NCBI GenBank assembly: GCA_031276985.1
Contig: JAISMA010000084.1
Coordinates: forward strand, 1-10,067
Direction of reading: 5' to 3'
DNA length: 10,067 nucleotides
DNA from: Helicobacteraceae bacterium
Lineage (GTDB): Bacteria; Campylobacterota; Campylobacteria; Campylobacterales; SZUA-545
Below the pieces are notes generated by a model. The model saw only the letters and a list, made by a program, of their open reading frames with translations, was not told where the DNA came from and did not search any database. Positions 6,776 through 10,067 of the stretch are shown here, in pieces. Every line of letters begins with the position of its first letter. Positions within the stretch are counted from its first letter, which is position 1. Made by a program: the position numbers and the translations under genes.

Positions 6776-6802
6776 CTAACGCGATCGCTACTCGCGGATT
6801 AG
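6776..6802 (-). terminator. Hairpin just after lolA, possible terminator
   Basis: CTAACGCGA at 6776-6784 pairs with TCGCG (6792-6796) and TTAG (6799-6802), with a 2-base bulge between them and a 7-base loop. It starts 7 bases past the lolA stop on the minus strand. No T run follows on that strand, so it is a weak candidate; an mRNA-end stabiliser is equally possible. Confidence 0.35.
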
Positions 6803-6809
6803 GGTTTGA

Positions 6810-7331
6810 TTATTGCGAGATAACATCCCAGCCGTTAGGTATCGGCGGAGCGAAAAAATTATCGTCGATTGGCTTGTCGCGCTCTGGATCGCTTAAAACG
6901 ATTTCCACGAAGTTATCCAGATCGTCCGTATAATAAACTTTAGTTATCGTCGCGCCTTCATGCTCAAGCGAAATTTTGCGGTTTTCAATAACCGCTTCGC
7001 GCTTGCCTTCGCCGACCGCGTAACTTTTTTTCCATAGATCGATGATATTAAGCGCGATCTCGCTTTTGAATTTCGTCGCCTGCTCCAAATCCGGCTCTAG
7101 CATTAAAATCCGATCGCCGCGCGCCGCGATCGTTTTTTGTTGCGGTTTTTCATAGTCGTATCTAACAAAATTCGGCTGCTTTAACCATACGTTTCCGCTA
7201 AAAGTTATCGTTTGGTTTTGATCGTTTGTAACGCGCTGAACAAAGCTCTGTTTAAGCGTGGTGAAATCGATAGGCGTTTGCGCGTTTAGCGCTCCAAAAA
7301 CGCAACAAAACGCAATCAATAAACGCGCCAT
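6810..7331 (-). CDS. lolA: Periplasmic outer-membrane lipoprotein carrier LolA
   Basis: 173 residues, slightly shorter than enterobacterial LolA and normal for Campylobacterota. Residues 1-17 (MARLLIAFCCVFGALNA) form a signal peptide. The mature part shows the LolA pattern in order: FTTLKQSFVQRVTN at about 23-36, ITFSGNVWLKQPNFVRYDYEKP at about 42-63 (the family's 'G.lw.krP..fRw.y..P' signature), then alternating strands to the end. Known role: accepts lipoproteins released from the inner membrane by the LolCDE transporter and carries them to the outer membrane. Start supported by AAAGAGGT close upstream of the ATG. It lies 30 bp downstream of moaE on the same strand and is probably co-transcribed with moaDE, although the functions are unrelated. 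Confidence 0.92.
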   Translation of the reverse strand: MARLLIAFCCVFGALNAQTPIDFTTLKQSFVQRVTNDQNQTITFSGNVWLKQPNFVRYDYEKPQQKTIAARGDRILMLEPDLEQATKFKSEIALNIIDLWKKSYAVGEGKREAVIENRKISLEHEGATITKVYYTDDLDNFVEIVLSDPERDKPIDDNFFAPPIPNGWDVISQ

Positions 7332-7361
7332 TTTGACCTCTTTATTTTTTTTGAAAGCATA

Positions 7362-7835
7362 TCAAAAACCGCCAAAACCGCTATTGTCGCCGTTTGCTCG
7401 CGCAAGTACGCCGCTATGCGGCAGCGAAAACGCGCGATCGAGAGCGAAAACGCGCTTGCCGTTGATTACGTCGTATTTCCAAATGGGCGCGTTTTGTTTG
7501 AAATCCTCGACAAAAACGTCGATCAACTCCAAAGCGGCGCGGCGTTTTGCGGAAGCGATCGCGGCGGCAAAAGAGCTTTCGGCGATTTTAACGTCGCCGC
7601 GACTGTGCGCCATAAACAAGATCGCTCCTTTGGCGCGCGCTTTTTTCTGCCAATTGTCAAACCATTTCGCCAAAAGCGGCTCGTAAATGTCAAAACTAAG
7701 CGCGCTAACGCCGTTTTCAGCGCGGACAATCCCCGCAAAAGCGACAAACGCGCCCAAATTTTTGCTAACGATCGAGGCTCTCCAGCTTTCTAATAAGCGC
7801 GAAACGTCTAAGCCGCCGTTAAAAATTTCCGCCAT
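7362..7835 (-). CDS. moaE: Molybdopterin synthase catalytic subunit MoaE
   Basis: 157 residues, normal for MoaE. Together with MoaD it converts cyclic pyranopterin monophosphate to molybdopterin in the cytoplasm by adding the dithiolene sulfurs. Recognisable segments are GAFVAFAGIVRAENG at 28-42, SALSFDIYEPLL at 44-55 (a Campylobacter/Helicobacter-type version of this region), MAHSRGDV at 75-82, and EDFKQNAPIWKYD at 110-122, whose lysines K113 and K120 have the seven-residue spacing of the catalytic pair in this family. The C-terminal tail ends GDNSGFGGF. The ATG begins one base after the moaD stop (TAA T ATG), so the two subunits are almost certainly translationally coupled. lolA follows 30 bp downstream. 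Confidence 0.94.
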   Translation of the reverse strand: MAEIFNGGLDVSRLLESWRASIVSKNLGAFVAFAGIVRAENGVSALSFDIYEPLLAKWFDNWQKKARAKGAILFMAHSRGDVKIAESSFAAAIASAKRRAALELIDVFVEDFKQNAPIWKYDVINGKRVFALDRAFSLPHSGVLARANGDNSGFGGF

Positions 7836-7836
7836 A

Positions 7837-8058
7837 TTAGCCGCCGCACACGGGCGGCAACAACGCGATTTTGTCGCCGTCTTTCAAAGCGCGATCGCGG
7901 CTTGAGACGATCTCGTCGTTAACCGCGACGGCGCATTTATCCAGCCACGCGCCCAACGCCTCGTCCCCAGCTAGTAGCGAAGCCAATTCGTTCAGGTTTG
8001 ACACGTCCGCTTCGATCGGCTTTTTGCCGATTGGTCCCAAAAATTCAACTTTTACCAT
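7837..8058 (-). CDS. moaD: Molybdopterin synthase sulfur-carrier subunit MoaD
   Basis: 73 residues with a ubiquitin-like fold expected. The chain ends KIALLPPVCGG: the terminal Gly-Gly is the residue pair adenylated by MoeB and converted to the thiocarboxylate that donates sulfur to MoaE. Opening MVKVEFLGPIG is the first beta strand, and LNELASLLAG is the helix usual for MoaD. First gene of moaD-moaE-lolA. Only a poor ribosome site precedes the ATG at 8058 (AATAACCGA then ATG), which raises the possibility of weak initiation or a very short leader. It is divergent from nrfH across 147 bp. Confidence 0.93.
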   Translation of the reverse strand: MVKVEFLGPIGKKPIEADVSNLNELASLLAGDEALGAWLDKCAVAVNDEIVSSRDRALKDGDKIALLPPVCGG

Positions 8059-8205
8059 TCGGTTATTATCGCTTTTATTTGTTTAGAGCGTTTTCAAACG
8101 CGCCATATTCCGTTTGCTTGCGCGCAAAAAGATATTGACGCAAAGACATTGACATTTTAAGGGCAAAAGCGTAGCATTTATGCGTCGCGCAAAGGAGGAA
8201 AGCAA
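8059..8205. promoter_or_regulatory. Divergent control region between moaD and nrfH, with two palindromes
   Basis: Both operons must start within these 147 bp. GCGTTT-TC-AAACGC at 8088-8101 is a perfect 6-bp-arm inverted repeat, and TTGCGCGCAA at 8118-8127 is a perfect 10-bp palindrome. Either could be an operator; neither matches a regulator site I can name. On the minus strand GATAAT lies 6 bases before the moaD ATG. Confidence 0.4.
8149..8177 (+). promoter_or_regulatory. Probable promoter of nrfHA
   Basis: A perfect -35 box TTGACA at 8149-8154 is separated by 17 bases from TAGCAT at 8172-8177 (4 of 6 to the -10 consensus). Transcription would start near 8184, giving a leader of about 20 bases containing AAAGGAGG (8191-8198), 7 bases before the nrfH ATG. 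A second TTGAC lies 14 bases upstream (8135-8139). A clear -35 box is unusual for Campylobacterota, and the weak -10 suggests dependence on an activator. Confidence 0.5.
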
Positions 8206-8718
8206 ATGGGAGCAAAACGAGCGCTTGCGGCGCTGGCTTTTGGCGCGTTTGTAGCGGCGATCGTCGCGTTTGTTTATACGCTGAAAGTCTCCAAAGCCGC
8301 GGACTATCTAGGAAGCGATCCGAAAGCCTGTATAAACTGCCACGTGATGAACGTTTCGTACGCCACGTGGGAGCATAGCGCGCACAAAAACGCCGCGACA
8401 TGCGTCGACTGCCATCTGCCGCAAGGAGGCGTTGAAAAATACGTCGCCAAAGCGCGGGACGGCTTCAATCACGCCGTCGCGTTCACTACGGGATCGTTCG
8501 ATCAAGCGATTGTCATAAGCGGCGACGGAGCGAGGCGCGTACAGGCAAACTGCGTCGGCTGTCATGCGAGTTTGTCAAACGCGCTAATCAAAAACGCCGA
8601 TCTAAATCATCGTTTCGACGAAAGCGATCGCCAATGCTGGTCGTGTCATCGTCAAACGCCGCACGGCGCAGTTCGCGCCCTAAGTTCCGCGCCGAATAAT
8701 CTCGACGTTCGGTTTTAA
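8206..8718 (+). CDS. nrfH: Cytochrome c nitrite reductase small subunit NrfH (membrane quinol dehydrogenase)
   Basis: 170 residues of the NapC/NirT family, normal for NrfH. One N-terminal membrane helix (about 6-26) acts as an uncleaved anchor; the rest is periplasmic. Four heme c sites are visible: CINCH at 42-46, CVDCH at 66-70, CVGCH at 116-120 and CWSCH at 144-148. M48 follows the first motif as CxxCHxM, matching the methionine that ligates heme 1 in studied NrfH. Known role: oxidises menaquinol and passes electrons to NrfA in a membrane-bound NrfHA complex. Start supported by AAAGGAGG 7 bases upstream. nrfA follows 18 bp after the stop with its own AAAGGAGG, so the two form an operon. 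Confidence 0.95.
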   Translation: MGAKRALAALAFGAFVAAIVAFVYTLKVSKAADYLGSDPKACINCHVMNVSYATWEHSAHKNAATCVDCHLPQGGVEKYVAKARDGFNHAVAFTTGSFDQAIVISGDGARRVQANCVGCHASLSNALIKNADLNHRFDESDRQCWSCHRQTPHGAVRALSSAPNNLDVRF

Positions 8719-8736
8719 CGCAAAGGAGGATTTACC

Positions 8737-10067
8737 ATGAAAAAATACATCGCGCTTTTAACGATTTCTTTAGCGGCGATCGTCGCGCTTGGCTTGCTAT
8801 CTTCGGACATCAACGCCAAAGAAGACGAGCGCAAACAAATAAACGTCGGCAGACCGATCAACATTGCCGATCCCGCGCAAACTTCGCAGTGGCAACGCTA
8901 TTTCCCGCGCCAATTTGACGCGTGGAAGGCGACAAAGCAAAGCGACAAAGTCCTTGATATGGTCAAAAAATGGCCCGCGCTGGCGATCGTGTGGGCGGGT
9001 TACCCGTTTAGCAAAGATTACAACGCGCCGCGCGGACACTACTATTCCGTGGCGGACAACATCAACACGCTTCGCGTAGGCGCGCCAATCGACAAGATCG
9101 ACAGCCCGCTTCCGACCGCCTGTTGGACGTGTAAATCGCCCGATGTGGTTCGCCTGATGGAAACCAAAGGCGATCTGGAATTTTACAGCGGCAACTGGAA
9201 CAAATGGGGCGACGAAATCGTCAACGCGATCGGCTGTTACGACTGCCACAAAGCGGACACGCGTGAGCTGAAAGTAGCGCGTTCGTACGTCGATAACGGC
9301 TTGTTGGCGGCGGGCATGCCCGCGTTTAAGGATTCCACGCACCAAAACAAGCGCGATCTCGTTTGCGCTCAATGCCACAGCGAATACTATTTTCGCCCGA
9401 CGCCAAACGGCGAGACAACGGCGAGGGTCGTAACTTTGCCTTGGAAAAACGGCTTGGGCGCGGAAGAGCAGATGAGCTACTACAACGACGGCAAAAACTT
9501 TCCCGACGGCAAGCCGTTTAAGGATTTTGAAAACAAGCTCTCCAAAGCGCCGATCGTAAAAGCGCAACACCCCGATTACGAGCTGCATTTGACGGGCATT
9601 CACGGCAAAAAAGGCGTATCGTGCGCGGACTGCCACATGCCGTACAAGCAAGAGGGCGCGGCGAAATACTCCGATCACCAGATACAAAGCCCGCTTGAAA
9701 CAATGGATCGCAGCTGTATGACCTGCCACCGCGAAAGCGAGGCGAAGCTCAAAGCCGTTTTGTATGAAAAATACGAGCGCAAAGAGACGCTTTTTGGAAT
9801 GGCGGTAAATAACCTAGCCGCCGCGCACCTCGAAGCGCAAAAAGCGTGGGAAAGCGGCGCGAGCGAAGCGGAAATGGCAAAGGCGTTGGGTTTAATCCGA
9901 GAAGGGCAGTGGCGCTGGGATTACGCGGCGGCAAGCCACGGCGGATTTTTTCACGCGCCCGACGAAACGCTGTATATTTTCGCCAAAGCCAACGATTACG
10001 CCCTGCAAGCGCGCGTGGCTTTGCGGGAGATTCTCGTTAAGCGCGGCGTGAAAGATTACGTCGTTCC
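8737..10067 (+). CDS. nrfA: Ammonia-forming cytochrome c nitrite reductase NrfA (cut by window edge)
   Basis: 443 complete codons are visible and the frame is still open at the window end; the family is about 480-510 residues, so only a short C-terminal part is missing. Signal peptide at about 1-27 (MKKYIALLTISLAAIVALG...). Five heme c sites: CWTCK at 129-133, the lysine-ligated active-site heme, then CYDCH at 167-171, CAQCH at 210-214, CADCH at 296-300 and CMTCH at 327-331. R113, Y217/Y218 (in HSEYYF) and H289 (in TGIHG) are the likely substrate-site residues. Known role: six-electron reduction of nitrite to ammonium in the periplasm, for respiration and nitrosative-stress defence. It receives electrons from NrfH, encoded 18 bp upstream. 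The start is fixed by AAAGGAGG 8 bases before ATG. Confidence 0.95.
   Translation, partial: MKKYIALLTISLAAIVALGLLSSDINAKEDERKQINVGRPINIADPAQTSQWQRYFPRQFDAWKATKQSDKVLDMVKKWPALAIVWAGYPFSKDYNAPRGHYYSVADNINTLRVGAPIDKIDSPLPTACWTCKSPDVVRLMETKGDLEFYSGNWNKWGDEIVNAIGCYDCHKADTRELKVARSYVDNGLLAAGMPAFKDSTHQNKRDLVCAQCHSEYYFRPTPNGETTARVVTLPWKNGLGAEEQMSYYNDGKNFPDGKPFKDFENKLSKAPIVKAQHPDYELHLTGIHGKKGVSCADCHMPYKQEGAAKYSDHQIQSPLETMDRSCMTCHRESEAKLKAVLYEKYERKETLFGMAVNNLAAAHLEAQKAWESGASEAEMAKALGLIREGQWRWDYAAASHGGFFHAPDETLYIFAKANDYALQARVALREILVKRGVKDYVV

Larger units (their letters stand above)
6115..6809. other. 695-bp stretch without a convincing intact gene
   Basis: Between the duplicated exported-protein gene and lolA no open frame has both a plausible start and a protein-like composition. 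The left part (6115-6300) shows nothing I can name. The middle (about 6305-6482) holds a cluster of short dyad repeats. The right part (about 6506-6740) contains protein-like segments in different frames, suggesting a decayed gene. A hairpin at 6776-6802 lies next to the lolA stop. Confidence 0.7.

Noticed and set aside
6115..6809. tRNA, CRISPR array or insertion sequence in the gene-free stretch
   Set aside because: No T-loop consensus, no regularly spaced repeats with unique spacers, and no transposase segment or target-site duplication were seen.
8135..8160. NssR- or FNR-type regulator site upstream of nrfH
   Set aside because: TTGAC...ATTT...TAAG gives only a half site; no symmetrical TTAAC-N4-GTTAA or TTGAT-N4-ATCAA is present.
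8797..9729. Long minus-strand open frame opposite nrfA as a real gene
   Set aside because: It lies fully within nrfA, whose five heme motifs prove the plus strand is coding; the antisense product is low-complexity, Arg/Val/Ala-rich and has no domain pattern.

Overview
The window looks like a chromosomal piece of a Campylobacterota (epsilonproteobacterial) genome. This rests on the gene styles rather than on a marker gene: a four-heme NrfH followed by a five-heme NrfA with a CxxCK active-site heme, a MoaD-MoaE pair whose MoaE reads like those of Campylobacter and Helicobacter, and a short LolA. The species cannot be named. The DNA has medium GC and is heavily loaded with the palindrome CGATCG (about 42 copies by hand count).

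Layout. Positions 1-249 (minus strand) hold the N-terminal 83 codons of a small exported protein of unknown function, with an unbroken run of eight G just upstream of its start. Positions 308-4347 (minus strand) hold a two-gene RNA-repair operon: hen1 (3'-terminal RNA 2'-O-methyltransferase) followed by pnkp (5'-kinase, 2',3'-phosphatase and ligase in one chain), joined by an ATGA overlap. Positions 4477-6114 (plus strand) encode an exported protein made of two near-identical halves of about 250 residues, in AT-rich DNA almost without GATC. Positions 6115-6809 carry no convincing intact gene, but contain a cluster of REP-like dyad repeats (one inverted, three direct) and a likely decayed gene fragment.

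Positions 6810-8058 (minus strand) hold moaD-moaE-lolA: the two subunits of molybdopterin synthase, then the periplasmic lipoprotein carrier. Diverging from them across a 147-bp control region, positions 8206 to the right edge hold nrfH-nrfA, the membrane quinol dehydrogenase and the periplasmic ammonia-forming nitrite reductase; nrfA is cut by the window end.

How the genes fit together. moaDE supply the molybdenum cofactor, which a periplasmic nitrate reductase would need to make nitrite, and NrfHA reduces nitrite to ammonium. That shared link to nitrate respiration is inferred from co-location only. Hen1-Pnkp is a self-contained repair and immunisation unit for RNA, typically tRNA, cut by ribotoxins. 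It suggests the host meets RNA-cleaving toxins from competitors, from phage-defence systems or from its own toxin-antitoxin modules. The most rewarding parts for follow-up are this operon, the duplicated exported protein with its foreign-looking composition, the poly-G tract and the repeat cluster.
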